This document shows positions 46,150 to 55,041 of a stretch of 64,000 nt of DNA, one piece after another (position 1 is the first letter of the stretch; the number at the start of each line of letters is the position of its first letter). The notes below the pieces were generated by a model. That model saw only the letters and a program-made list of their open reading frames with translations, had not been told where the DNA came from and did not search any database. The stretch spans positions 314,808-378,807 of the forward strand of contig JBHIYN010000003.1 of the NCBI GenBank assembly GCA_041984235.1, written 5' to 3'. Both the position numbers and the translations under genes were made by a program. Source of the DNA: JBHIYN01 sp041984235. GTDB taxonomy: Bacteria; Pseudomonadota; Gammaproteobacteria; Ga0077536.

Positions 46150-47394
46150 TTAACGGAGTATGTGGACCGGCCGCGGGCTGAAACGGAACCCCAGAAGCAG
46201 CTCGTTCGAGGTCGCGGATACTGCCGTAACGGGGCTGACCTGGTGCCGGAAGCGATAGCTCAACTCGAGCGACAACTCCCGTGTCAGCGCATAAAACACT
46301 CTGGCGCGAGTCTCGTAGACGTCGAGCGCATCCACCCGGGTCGCAAACTGGCCTTCCCGATCCTGCAAGCGGTAGGAAAAGTTCCACTCGCCGGTAATAC
46401 GTTCGGAGAACTCCCACTCCGCATCCGCATTGATCTCTTCGCGCTGCTGGCGGCCACCCTGGCTCGAAGGACTGAAAAACCGGTTCCACCGGATGACCAG
46501 TTCACCCTGTTCGAAACGCCGAGTCACCGTGGCGTCGATGAGGCGGCCCGAGGCGCGCTCCTTGTCGGTCCGCGGCAGGTTTTCAATCTCCAGCGGCGCC
46601 AGCGATACGAGCACAGGAACGAGAATCGTGGAGACCCGACGGCTGATGTTCTGACCGACGGCAAGAGACGCCGTCAGTGACTCGTCGAACAGATGAGAGA
46701 AACCGAACTGGTATGTATAGCTGGTGGTGGTGCTGTCCAGGTCCGGGGTGTCGAACTCGTTGATGCCAGTGTTGACGAACAGAGACGTTCGCTCACTGTA
46801 GCCGTACTCCAGACCGACGCCGACGTTCGACTGGCGGTAGTCGGTAAAGAACGAACCTGTTACTTCCTCGAAGCTGACGTCGGAGATCCCGCCGCTGGTT
46901 CGTACGCTCAGGATATCGCTGAAGAAATATCGCCAGGCGGCGTCGAAACCGATCAGCGTGCGGTCCAGGTTGCGATCGAGATTGCCCGAATCGGTACGCT
47001 CGGTGGTAAGCGTCGTTTCCTTGTTATAGCGGAACGAGCCGTTGAGATCCTGGCGCTCGAAGCGTCGTGTGCCGGCCAGATCGACGAACACATTGTCCGA
47101 GTCAAGCTCGGTCTGCTTGACGTAGCGGGTGATGCGTCCTCGGGGCTGCAGGCTGACGCTGTAATCAGGTGCCGCATGAACGGCGCTGACCTGGACGTCG
47201 GTTATCGAAGCAAAATCCAGCGGGCTTCCGCCCGATCGCATACGCCGGTTGTCGTCCACCGTGATCCGACTCCAGACGGACGGATACAGTGTCGTATCGT
47301 TGGCAGAGCATGGCGCCGTTGCGCAGCCACTGGCGATCAACGCACAGACCACGCCGGCGCGGCGCCGGGAGCGTGACGCGAGGACCGGATTCAT
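46150..47394 (-). CDS. Outer-membrane beta-barrel protein of exosortase-associated EPS loci
   Basis: This 414-residue precursor has an N-terminal signal (ending near CATAPCSAN; the first Cys sits in a weak lipobox, ASGC). The mature part is composed of alternating amphipathic strands with many Tyr and Arg, ending in NELLLGFRFSPRPVHILR. It resembles the TIGR03016-type outer-membrane proteins encoded beside Wza- and Wzz-like genes in PEP-CTERM/exosortase loci. It may form the EPS exit pore, since the exporter next to it is short. It sits 26 bases after the exporter gene. Confidence 0.8.
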   Translation of the reverse strand: MNPVLASRSRRRAGVVCALIASGCATAPCSANDTTLYPSVWSRITVDDNRRMRSGGSPLDFASITDVQVSAVHAAPDYSVSLQPRGRITRYVKQTELDSDNVFVDLAGTRRFERQDLNGSFRYNKETTLTTERTDSGNLDRNLDRTLIGFDAAWRYFFSDILSVRTSGGISDVSFEEVTGSFFTDYRQSNVGVGLEYGYSERTSLFVNTGINEFDTPDLDSTTTSYTYQFGFSHLFDESLTASLAVGQNISRRVSTILVPVLVSLAPLEIENLPRTDKERASGRLIDATVTRRFEQGELVIRWNRFFSPSSQGGRQQREEINADAEWEFSERITGEWNFSYRLQDREGQFATRVDALDVYETRARVFYALTRELSLELSYRFRHQVSPVTAVSATSNELLLGFRFSPRPVHILR

Positions 47395-47420
47395 GGCGCG
47401 GACGCGGAGCTGTCGCGCCC

Positions 47421-47999
47421 TCAGGGCACGACCACGACATCCCCCGGTTCCAACAGCACGTTCTGACCCAGTTCGCGACCGTATTCAACTTCACCGTACT
47501 CGAAGAAGATGACTGTCTGCGACCCCGACGTGCGACGCAGGATGGAGATGTCGTTCTCCGCCGCGAACACCGCCAGACCGCCTGCCAGCGCCAGCGCCTG
47601 CATGACATCCAGGGGGCGATTCATGATGTAGACGCCGGGACGGTTGACCTTGCCCAGCACGTAAATGGTATTGCCGTCGGACTGCAGCACCTGAACCGTG
47701 ACCACCGGATCGGGAATGTAGTCCTCGATGCGCGTCACAATCTCCTGCTGGAGATCGCCAACCGTGCGCCCGGCCGCGATCATGTCGCCGGCCAGAGGAA
47801 ACGACAGGCCACCGTCCGGGCGAACCAGTAATTGCTGCTGCAGGTCCGGCTCCTTCCAGACGGAAACGTTGAGGATGTCTCCAGGCTGAATGAGATAACT
47901 GCCGGACGCTTCCTCGGCGCCGCTGGCTGAGGTCGTGCTGAGCAACGCCAAGATGAGCAGCGCGCGTATGTTGTTAGTCCGGTTACTGTTGGCGCTCAT
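47421..47999 (-). CDS. Short Wza-like polysaccharide export protein
   Basis: This 192-residue protein has a signal peptide (about 1-28, no lipobox Cys), a polysaccharide export domain (YLIQPGDILNVSVWKEPDL, GLSFPLAGDMIAAGRTVGDL) and an SLBB domain (GNTIYVLGKVNRPGVYIM), ending at LLEPGDVVVVP. It is about half the length of E. coli Wza and lacks the C-terminal outer-membrane helix, so it cannot form the outer-membrane pore alone. The adjacent barrel protein may supply that. It lies 38 bases after manC. Confidence 0.9.
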   Translation of the reverse strand: MSANSNRTNNIRALLILALLSTTSASGAEEASGSYLIQPGDILNVSVWKEPDLQQQLLVRPDGGLSFPLAGDMIAAGRTVGDLQQEIVTRIEDYIPDPVVTVQVLQSDGNTIYVLGKVNRPGVYIMNRPLDVMQALALAGGLAVFAAENDISILRRTSGSQTVIFFEYGEVEYGRELGQNVLLEPGDVVVVP

Positions 48000-48037
48000 G
48001 GTATCTCCGGGGTAATAGAAAAATCGCGCTTACGGCC

Positions 48038-49489
48038 TCAGCCCCTTGCATACCTGTCCTCGAACCGCACGATGTCGTCCTCGCCCAGGTAGCTCCCCGA
48101 CTGCACTTCGATGAGATCCAGCGGCAGCGTGCCCGGGTTCTCGAGACGGTGGGTGACTCCGATGGGGATGTAGGTCGATTCGTTCTCGGCGAGCAGGAAG
48201 GTTTCCTCGCCGCGCGTCACGCGCGCGGTGCCGGAGACCACGACCCAGTGCTCGGCGCGGTGGTGGTGCATCTGCAGTGAGAGGGCGGCGCCGGGCTTCA
48301 CCGTGATGTGCTTGACCTGGTAGCGCGGGCCGAGGTCGATGCCCTCGTAGCTGCCCCATGGCCGGTACACGCGGCGGTGGGTGAGGCGCTCTTCGCGGTC
48401 CTGCGCCTGCAGCCATTCGACCACTGCCTTGACCTCCTGGCTGCGGCCACGGTCGGCGACCAGTACGGCGTCGGCGGTCTCGACGACGACGAGGTCGTCG
48501 CAGCCGACGGTCGCCACCAGGCGATGATCGGCGAACACCAGGTTGCGGCAGGAGTCGATCGTGCAGACGTCGCCGCGCAGCAGGTTGTCCTCGGCGTCGC
48601 GCCCGGCGGCCTGCCACAGGCCGTCCCACGAGCCGACGTCGGACCAGCCGGCGTCGAGCGCGACCACCGCGACGCGATCGCCGTCGGCGGCGAGCGGCTC
48701 CATCACCGCGTAGTCGATGGACTCGGCCGGGCTGCGCTCGAACGCCGCGCACTGGAGACGGAAGAAATCGCCGTCGGCACAGCCCTGCTCGACCGCGGTG
48801 CTGACCGCGCTCACGATCTCGGGGCAGAAACGCCCGGCCAGCTCCAGCCACAGCGAGGCGCGCAGCACGAAAATCCCGGCGTTCCACAGGTGAGCGCCAC
48901 CGTCGAGGTAAGCGCGCGCCGTATCCACGTCGGGCTTTTCGCGAAAGCCGGCCACCTGGTGACGCGCGGGACCGTTACCCGGCAGCGTGGCGCCGGTTTC
49001 GATGTAGCCGTAGCCGGTTTCTGGCCGGGTCGGCACCACGCCCAGCGTGACCACGCGTCCGGCCGCGGCCTCTTCGACCGCCGCGTGCACGGCCGCGGCA
49101 AAGGTCCCGGCGTCGGCAATCATCTGGTCCGCGGGCATCATGACCAGGATTGGATCGGCGCCGTCGCGGCGCGCCCGCAGGGCCGCCGCGGTCAGCGCCG
49201 GCGCGGTGTTGCGCCCGACCGGCTCCAGCATCAGGTCGGTCAGCGCGTGCCCGGTCTGGCGCGCCTGCTCGGCGACCAGGAACCGGTGCTCTTCGTTGCA
49301 CACCACCAGCGCGCCCGCCGCCTGCAGGTCGGCAACGCCCGCCAGACGCAGCAGGGTCTGCTGCAGCAGCGAGCCCTCGCCGGCCAGCGCGAGGAATTGC
49401 TTCGGGTAGTGCCCGCGCGAGAGCGGCCACAGGCGGGTGCCGCCGCCGCCGGCCAGCACCACCGGCACGATGTGCGCTTGAGAGGTCAT
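48038..49489 (-). CDS. manC: Mannose-1-phosphate guanylyltransferase / mannose-6-phosphate isomerase
   Basis: This 483-residue bifunctional enzyme has the pyrophosphorylase motif LAGGGGTRLWPLSRGHYPKQ at the N-terminus, the active-site FREKPD at about residue 178, and a C-terminal cupin-type isomerase domain (YQVKHITVKPGAALSLQMHH, HWVVVSGTARVT). It makes GDP-mannose, the precursor used by Gmd and Fcl. It is the first gene of the right EPS arm, with a palindromic element 79 bases upstream. A length of 483 is normal for ManC/AlgA. Confidence 0.95.
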   Translation of the reverse strand: MTSQAHIVPVVLAGGGGTRLWPLSRGHYPKQFLALAGEGSLLQQTLLRLAGVADLQAAGALVVCNEEHRFLVAEQARQTGHALTDLMLEPVGRNTAPALTAAALRARRDGADPILVMMPADQMIADAGTFAAAVHAAVEEAAAGRVVTLGVVPTRPETGYGYIETGATLPGNGPARHQVAGFREKPDVDTARAYLDGGAHLWNAGIFVLRASLWLELAGRFCPEIVSAVSTAVEQGCADGDFFRLQCAAFERSPAESIDYAVMEPLAADGDRVAVVALDAGWSDVGSWDGLWQAAGRDAEDNLLRGDVCTIDSCRNLVFADHRLVATVGCDDLVVVETADAVLVADRGRSQEVKAVVEWLQAQDREERLTHRRVYRPWGSYEGIDLGPRYQVKHITVKPGAALSLQMHHHRAEHWVVVSGTARVTRGEETFLLAENESTYIPIGVTHRLENPGTLPLDLIEVQSGSYLGEDDIVRFEDRYARG

Positions 49490-49567
49490 GAGGATGAGCG
49501 ATTCCGGCCCCGGAAATCAGGAAGTTGGGAAGAGCAGGCGGGAAGAAGTCGGTTTGATTACGAGATG

Positions 49568-49585
49568 GTAACAAGCAATTGTTAC
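49568..49585. promoter_or_regulatory. Perfect palindrome GTAACAA-N4-TTGTTAC between manC and moxR
   Basis: Two 7-base arms (49568-49574 and 49579-49585) surround GCAA. The element lies in the 258-base divergent gap, 79 bases upstream of manC on the minus strand and 162 bases upstream of moxR on the plus strand. It is in an AT-richer stretch where a promoter would be expected. It looks like the operator of a dimeric regulator; I do not recognise the regulator. Confidence 0.5.
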
Positions 49586-49747
49586 AGAACTGAAAGAAGA
49601 TGCACGCACGGCGGTAAGGCGTCCCCGCGGCCGGGAACTCCCGCGTTTCTCGTCGGTCCCGAAAGTCATTTAGAATCGCCGGCTTGCAGGGTCGCGCCGA
49701 ATGCGGCCTCACGCCGCCGCCAGAGCCCCGACAAGAGCATTCATCCA

Positions 49748-50725
49748 TTGGACACCGCGACCACCTCCCGCGAAGCCTTAACGCGCCTGCGCGAGTTCGT
49801 CAGCACGCGCATCATCGGCCAGGAACACCTCGTCGAGCGCCTGCTGATCGCCCTGCTGGCCGATGGCCACCTGCTCGTGGAAGGGCCGCCCGGACTGGCC
49901 AAGACCCGGGCCATCAAGGTCCTCTCCGAGGGCATCGAGGGCGAGTTCCATCGCATCCAGTTCACGCCCGACCTGCTCCCCGCGGATCTCACCGGGACCG
50001 AGATCTACCGCCCGCAGGACGGCTCCTTCGTCTTCCAGCAGGGGCCGCTGTTTCACAATCTCGTGCTCGCCGACGAGGTCAACCGTGCGCCGGCCAAGGT
50101 CCAGTCGGCGCTGCTCGAGGCCATGGCCGAACGCCAGATCACCATCGGCCGCGAGTCCTACCCGTTGCCTGACCTGTTCCTGGTCATGGCGACGCAGAAC
50201 CCGCTCGAGCAGGAAGGCACCTATCCCCTGCCCGAGGCGCAGCTCGACCGCTTCCTGCTGCACATCAACATCAGCTACCCGGACCAGGCGGCGGAGAAGC
50301 GCATCCTGCACCTCGCGCGCGAGGAGGCGGCCGCGCCGCCCGCCGGCGCACCGGCGTCGCCGGTCGTCGACCAGGCGCAGATCTTCACCGCGCGCCGCGA
50401 GATCCTCGATCTCTACATGAGCGAGGAGGTCGAGAACTACCTGATGGAGATCGTGCTCGCCACGCGCACACCGCAGACCTACGGCGAGGACCTCGCCAGC
50501 TGGCTGGCCTACGGCGGCAGCCCGCGTGCGACCCTCGCGCTCGACCGCACCGCGCGCGCCCATGCCTGGCTGGCCGGGCAGGACTACGTCAGCCCGGCCG
50601 ACATCCAGGACGCGGCGCACGACGTGCTGCGCCACCGCATCATCCTCAACTACGAGGCGGCCGCCGATGGCGTCACCCCCGATCGCTTCATCGACGAGCT
50701 CCTAGCCCGCATCGCCGTACCCTGA
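49748..50725 (+). CDS. MoxR family AAA+ ATPase
   Basis: This 325-residue protein has Walker A LLVEGPPGLAKTRAIK (about 40-55), Walker B LVLADEVNRAP, sensor VMATQNPLEQEGTYPLPEAQ and the sensor-2 region, all MoxR hallmarks. MoxR ATPases act as chaperone-like partners of VWA proteins, which are encoded downstream. No ATG is available: the conserved N-terminus (REALTRLREFVSTRIIGQE) is reached from a TTG at 49748; upstream ATT is the only other close option. It is the first gene of a six-gene operon. Confidence 0.93.
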   Translation: MDTATTSREALTRLREFVSTRIIGQEHLVERLLIALLADGHLLVEGPPGLAKTRAIKVLSEGIEGEFHRIQFTPDLLPADLTGTEIYRPQDGSFVFQQGPLFHNLVLADEVNRAPAKVQSALLEAMAERQITIGRESYPLPDLFLVMATQNPLEQEGTYPLPEAQLDRFLLHINISYPDQAAEKRILHLAREEAAAPPAGAPASPVVDQAQIFTARREILDLYMSEEVENYLMEIVLATRTPQTYGEDLASWLAYGGSPRATLALDRTARAHAWLAGQDYVSPADIQDAAHDVLRHRIILNYEAAADGVTPDRFIDELLARIAVP

Positions 50726-50794
50726 GGTGGCCGTGCGCAACGTCATCCCCGTGCCGGCGCCACGGCGCCCGCCTGCGGACACGGTGCGACCCGC

Positions 50795-51748
50795 GTGAGC
50801 GCGCGCGCAACGGCCGCCGGGGCGCCGGCAGCGCCCGGCCTGGAGCGGGTCGAGCCGCAACTGCGCGAGCTGATGGCGCTCGCCGCAGCGGCGGCGAACC
50901 TGCCGCCGTGGGCGCGCAGCCTGCGTACCCAGCGCAGCGGCCAGTTCCTCTCGCGGGTGCGCGGCCGCGGCATGGAGTATGACGAGTCCCGGCCCTACCA
51001 GCCGGGTGACGACATCCGCCAGCTCGACTGGCGCGTCACTGCGCGCACCGGCAAGCCGCATACCAAGCTCTTCCGCGAGGAGCGCGAGCGGCCGGTGTAC
51101 CTGTGCGTGGACTACGGGCGCAGCATGTTCTTTGCCACGCGCGGCGTGTTCAAGGCGGTACAGGCGGCGCGGCTCGCCGCCCTGCTCGCCTGGCACGGGC
51201 AGCGCCATGGTGACCGGGTCGGCGGCCTGGTGTTCTCGGCCCGCGAGCACCACGAGCTGCCGCCGCGGCGCGGCCCGGCAGCAGTCATGCGCTGGCTCAA
51301 GCTGCTCGCCGACGAGGCGCCGCGCTGCCGGCTGGACACCACCGCGATACCGGCCGAAGCGGTCTTCCAGGACGGCCTCACGCGCCTCGCGCGGGTCGCC
51401 CGGCCGGGCAGCCTGGTGTTCGTGATCAGTGACTTTGCCGGTCTCGGCGAGGACGGCCAGGGCACGCTCGCGCGGATTGCCGCGCATGCCGACGTCGCGC
51501 TGCTCGCGGTCTACGACCCCCTGGAGGCGGCCTTCCCCGACCTCGGCCAGAGCCTGGCCCTGACCGACGATCGCGAGACGCTGCGCCTGGCGGCGGTCTC
51601 GGCCGATCAGCGCGCGCGTTACGCGGCAGACTTCGAGCAGCGGCTGGCCGGCGTGCGCGGACTGTGCCACGAGCAGCGCATGCTCTTCGCCAGCGTCGAT
51701 ACCGGCGGCGATCCGGTCGCGGCGCTGGCACGGATGCTGAGCCGATGA
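50795..51748 (+). CDS. DUF58 domain protein of the MoxR-VWA operon
   Basis: This 317-residue protein starts at GTG 50795. The DUF58 signature GRGMEYDESRPYQPGDDIRQLDWRV at about 61-85 (conserved Arg-x-Tyr-x2-GDD-x-R-x-IDW pattern) is clear, and a degenerate VWA-like fold follows (YLCVDYGRSMFF, VFVISDFAGLGED). DUF58 proteins regularly lie between MoxR and Bat VWA proteins and are thought to form part of the same complex. The stop overlaps the next ATG. Confidence 0.9.
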   Translation: MSARATAAGAPAAPGLERVEPQLRELMALAAAAANLPPWARSLRTQRSGQFLSRVRGRGMEYDESRPYQPGDDIRQLDWRVTARTGKPHTKLFREERERPVYLCVDYGRSMFFATRGVFKAVQAARLAALLAWHGQRHGDRVGGLVFSAREHHELPPRRGPAAVMRWLKLLADEAPRCRLDTTAIPAEAVFQDGLTRLARVARPGSLVFVISDFAGLGEDGQGTLARIAAHADVALLAVYDPLEAAFPDLGQSLALTDDRETLRLAAVSADQRARYAADFEQRLAGVRGLCHEQRMLFASVDTGGDPVAALARMLSR

Positions 51749-52248
51749 ACGGCGTCGACCCCACGGCGCTGCCGCTGCGCGACATTCACCTGCCGGAGCC
51801 GGTGAGCTGGTGGCCACTGGCTCCCGGCTGGTGGTTCTTCGGCGGCGCGCTGCTGGTCGCCGCCGCGCTCGCCGCCTGGCTGTGGCGACGCCATCGTCGT
51901 GCCCGCCTGCCGCGGGCGGTCGGCGCCGAGCTGTCCGCGATCGAGACCGCCTATGCCGCGGACCGCGATCTGCACCGCGCGGCCGGCCGCCTCTCGGTGC
52001 TGGCCCGCCGCGTCGCGCTCGCGCGCGGCCTGAGCGACGCCGTGGCTGCGACCGGGCGCCCCTGGATCGACCTCATCGCGCGTGACTGCGGCACCCAACC
52101 GCCGCCCGCCGTCGCCGCCCTGCTGACCGAGGCCGCCTACTCACCGCCAAGCGCGGCGGCCCTCGGTGACGACGTTCTGGCCGACGCCGTCGCGCTGATA
52201 CGGCACTGGGCCGAGCGCCCGCTGCCGGGCGAGGCACGTCATGCTTGA
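51745..52248 (+). CDS. DUF4381 family membrane protein
   Basis: This 167-residue protein has the conserved start LRDIHLPEPVSWWPLAPGWW, one membrane helix (about 29-48) and a cytoplasmic helical tail. It is a standard small partner in gammaproteobacterial MoxR/Bat operons, of unknown mechanism. ATG 51745 overlaps the DUF58 stop (ATGA), and its own end overlaps batA by 8 bases, so it is translated in series. Confidence 0.88.
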   Translation: MNGVDPTALPLRDIHLPEPVSWWPLAPGWWFFGGALLVAAALAAWLWRRHRRARLPRAVGAELSAIETAYAADRDLHRAAGRLSVLARRVALARGLSDAVAATGRPWIDLIARDCGTQPPPAVAALLTEAAYSPPSAAALGDDVLADAVALIRHWAERPLPGEARHA

Positions 52249-53239
52249 ATTCGCCTGGCCGTGGGCGTTCGCGGCGCTGCCGCTGCCGTGGCTGGTGCGG
52301 CGCCTGCTGCCGCCGGCCGAAACCGTCAGCGGCGGCGTACTGCGGGTGCCGGCGCTGGCCCGCTTCCGGGTGCTCGCCGGCGCCGCCGAGCGGCTGCATC
52401 CGCGCAACCTGCCGCTCGCCCTGTGTGTCCTCGCCTGGCTGCTGCTGGTCACCGGCGTGGCGCGGCCCCAGTGGCTGGGTGAGCCGATCGAGGTCCCGGT
52501 CAACGGCCGCGACCTGATGCTCGCCGTCGATCTCTCCGAGTCGATGCGGGAGACGGATTTCATCGTCAACAGTCGCCCGGTCGACCGCCTCACCGCGACC
52601 AAGGTGGTCGCACGCGAGTTCATAGAGCGCCGCGTCGGCGACCGCATCGGGCTGATCCTGTTCGGCCAGCAGGCCTACCTGCACGTGCCGCTGACCTTCG
52701 ACCGCGCGACCGTGCGCGAGCTGCTCGACGAGGCCGTGATCGGCATTGCCGGGCGCCAGACCGCGATCGGTGACGCCCTCGGCCTCGCCGTCAAGCGCCT
52801 GCGCGCCGAGGACACGCCGCACAAGGTGCTCATCCTGATGACCGACGGGCGCAACACGGCTGGCGAGATCGACCCGGCGCGCGCGGCGCAGCTCGCCGCC
52901 GAGGCCGGGCTGGTCGTGCATACCATCGGCATCGGCGCCGACGAAGCCATCCAGCGCGGCTTCTTCGGTTCGGTGCGCATCAACCCGTCACAGGACCTCG
53001 ACGAGGACACCCTGCGCGCGATTGCCGAGACCACCGGCGGGCGCTACTTCCGGGCGCGCGACACGGCCGAGTTCGAGCAGATCTACGCCGAGCTCGACCG
53101 CCTCGAGCCGGTCGAGCACGAAGGCGAGCATTTCCGGCCACGGCGCGCCCTGTTCCACTGGCCGGCCGGCCTCGCCCTCGCCCTGTTCTCCCTCGCCCTC
53201 GGCGTCAACGCCCGGGTCCGCGCGGTGGCGACGGCATGA
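52241..53239 (+). CDS. batA: BatA-like VWA domain membrane protein
   Basis: This 332-residue protein has an N-terminal hydrophobic segment, a second helix (about 50-68), a VWA domain with an intact MIDAS (DLMLAVDLSESM, then Thr in GRQTAIGDAL and Asp in LMTDGRN), and a C-terminal helix (about 308-325). Bat proteins were first linked to aerotolerance; here they form a MoxR-associated membrane complex. Overlaps on both sides (8 and 4 bases) show tight coupling. Confidence 0.9.
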   Translation: MLEFAWPWAFAALPLPWLVRRLLPPAETVSGGVLRVPALARFRVLAGAAERLHPRNLPLALCVLAWLLLVTGVARPQWLGEPIEVPVNGRDLMLAVDLSESMRETDFIVNSRPVDRLTATKVVAREFIERRVGDRIGLILFGQQAYLHVPLTFDRATVRELLDEAVIGIAGRQTAIGDALGLAVKRLRAEDTPHKVLILMTDGRNTAGEIDPARAAQLAAEAGLVVHTIGIGADEAIQRGFFGSVRINPSQDLDEDTLRAIAETTGGRYFRARDTAEFEQIYAELDRLEPVEHEGEHFRPRRALFHWPAGLALALFSLALGVNARVRAVATA

Positions 53240-55041
53240 ACGAGAGCTTCCACTTCCTGCGTCCGCTGTGGCTGCTCGCCCTGCCCGCCTTCTGGCTGCT
53301 GGTGTGGTGGTATCGCCGGGCGCGGGCCAGCGGCGGGGCGTGGGCCCGCGTGTGTGACGCCGCCCTGCTGCCGTTCGTGGTGCAGGCGCACGGCGGCGGC
53401 CGCACGCGCGTCGGCGGTCCCCTGCTCGCCGCCGCCGGCACCCTGGCCGTGGTCGCACTCGCCGGGCCGACCTGGGAACGCGAGCCGGTGCCGGTGTTTC
53501 GCGGCGAGTCGGCGCTGGTCATCGCCCTCGACCTGTCGGCGTCGATGAACGCGGAGGACGTCGCCCCGTCGCGGCTGGCGCGCGCGCGCTTCAAGATCGC
53601 GGATCTCCTCGCCCTGCGCCAGACCGGGCAGACCGGGCTGGTGGTGTTCGCGGCGCAGAGCTTCGTGGTCACCCCGCTGACCGACGACACCGATACCCTG
53701 CTCGCCCACCTGCAGGGGCTGGACACCTCGATCATGCCGCGCCAGGGCAGCGAGCCGGCGGCAGCGCTGGCGCAGGCCGCACGCCTGCTGGAGCAGGCCG
53801 GCGCGGTACAGGGCCACGTGCTGCTGATCACCGACGGCGCCGAGCCCGCGGCGCTGGAGCGCGCCCGCGACGCGCTGACCGGGGCCGGCTTCGGCCTCAG
53901 TGTGCTCGGCATCGGCAGCGAAGAGGGTGCGCCGATCCCGGACAGTCGCGGCGGCTTCGCGCGCCACGCGGACGGCAGCATGATCATGAGCCGCCTGGCG
54001 TCGGACGCGCTGGCGGGCCTGGCCGCGGCCGGCGGCGGCCTCTACCTGGAGCCGACCAGCGATACCAGCGACATGGCGCGCCTGCAACGTCGCCTGGACC
54101 AGGCGGTGGACGGCCACGCCGAGCGACTCGATGCCCTGGCCGCCAGCCAGTGGCGCGAGTTCGGGCCCTGGCTGCTGCTGGCGCTGCTGCCGCTGGCCGC
54201 ACTCGGCTTCCGCCGCGGCCTGATCGTCGGCCTCGCCTGTGCCGTGCTGCCGCTGGGCACGCCGGAAGTCCGCGCCGACTGGTTCCGCACCCCCGACCAG
54301 GCGGGCGCCGAGGCCTTCGCCGCCGGCGATTACGAGCGCGCCGGCACCCGCTTCGCGGACCCGGCATGGCGCGGCAGCGCAGCCTACCGCGCCGGCGATT
54401 ACGAGCGGGCGCTGGCCGACTTCGCCGAGGGCGAGGACGCCGCCGCGCACTACAACCGTGGCAACGCCCTGGCCCGCCTGGGTCGCTACGAGGAAGCCAT
54501 CTCGGCCTACGACAGCGCGCTGGAGCTCGCCCCCGACCTCGCCGACGCGGCGCACAACCGCGAGCTGGTGGAGAAATTGCTGCAGTCGGACCAGCCGCCG
54601 CCCCCGCAACAGGGCGAGCAGGCCGACCAGCAGGATGGTGACGAGCAGGACGCTGACGACGCCGAGCCGCAGCAGAGCCAGGGCGGCGGTGGCGGCCAGA
54701 GCAGCAGCGGCGGCGAACAGGAGCTGTCCGACGGCAACGCCATGGGCGGCGACGAGCAGGACGGCGGCGAACAGGCTGAGAGCGAGCAGCAGGGCGCGGC
54801 ACCCAGCGGCGAGGAGGAGCAGGCGGCCGCCCGCGAGGCGGACGAAGGCGAGGAGCCGCAGCCCGCCAGCGCGGCGCAGCTCGCCGAGGGCGAGACCGAG
54901 TCGGAGGCCGAGCGCGCCCAGGCGACGGAGCAGTGGCTGCGCCAGATCCCGGACGATCCGGCCGGCCTGTTGCGGCGCAAGTTCCAGTACCAGTACAAGA
55001 AACGCTACGGCGACGCGCCGTACGAGGGCAATCGATGGTGA
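53236..55041 (+). CDS. BatB-BatC fusion: VWA domain plus TPR and acidic low-complexity tail
   Basis: This 601-residue protein starts with two helices and a VWA domain with MIDAS motif (LVIALDLSASMNAE, about 92-105; TDGAEPAALERARDAL). It continues with helices near 310-340 and TPR units (AGDYERALADFAEGEDAAAH, LGRYEEAISAYDSALELAPD). It then has a ~120-residue tail rich in Gln, Glu, Asp, Gly and Ser, and ends with a conserved basic end (LLRRKFQYQYKKRYGD). In many bacteria these two parts are separate BatB and BatC. The tail is probably disordered and could tether partners. Confidence 0.9.
   Translation: MNESFHFLRPLWLLALPAFWLLVWWYRRARASGGAWARVCDAALLPFVVQAHGGGRTRVGGPLLAAAGTLAVVALAGPTWEREPVPVFRGESALVIALDLSASMNAEDVAPSRLARARFKIADLLALRQTGQTGLVVFAAQSFVVTPLTDDTDTLLAHLQGLDTSIMPRQGSEPAAALAQAARLLEQAGAVQGHVLLITDGAEPAALERARDALTGAGFGLSVLGIGSEEGAPIPDSRGGFARHADGSMIMSRLASDALAGLAAAGGGLYLEPTSDTSDMARLQRRLDQAVDGHAERLDALAASQWREFGPWLLLALLPLAALGFRRGLIVGLACAVLPLGTPEVRADWFRTPDQAGAEAFAAGDYERAGTRFADPAWRGSAAYRAGDYERALADFAEGEDAAAHYNRGNALARLGRYEEAISAYDSALELAPDLADAAHNRELVEKLLQSDQPPPPQQGEQADQQDGDEQDADDAEPQQSQGGGGGQSSSGGEQELSDGNAMGGDEQDGGEQAESEQQGAAPSGEEEQAAAREADEGEEPQPASAAQLAEGETESEAERAQATEQWLRQIPDDPAGLLRRKFQYQYKKRYGDAPYEGNRW

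Noticed and set aside
50731..50798. 21-residue frame between moxR and the DUF58 gene
   Set aside because: Very short, Pro/Arg-rich and with no recognisable feature; probably leader sequence only.
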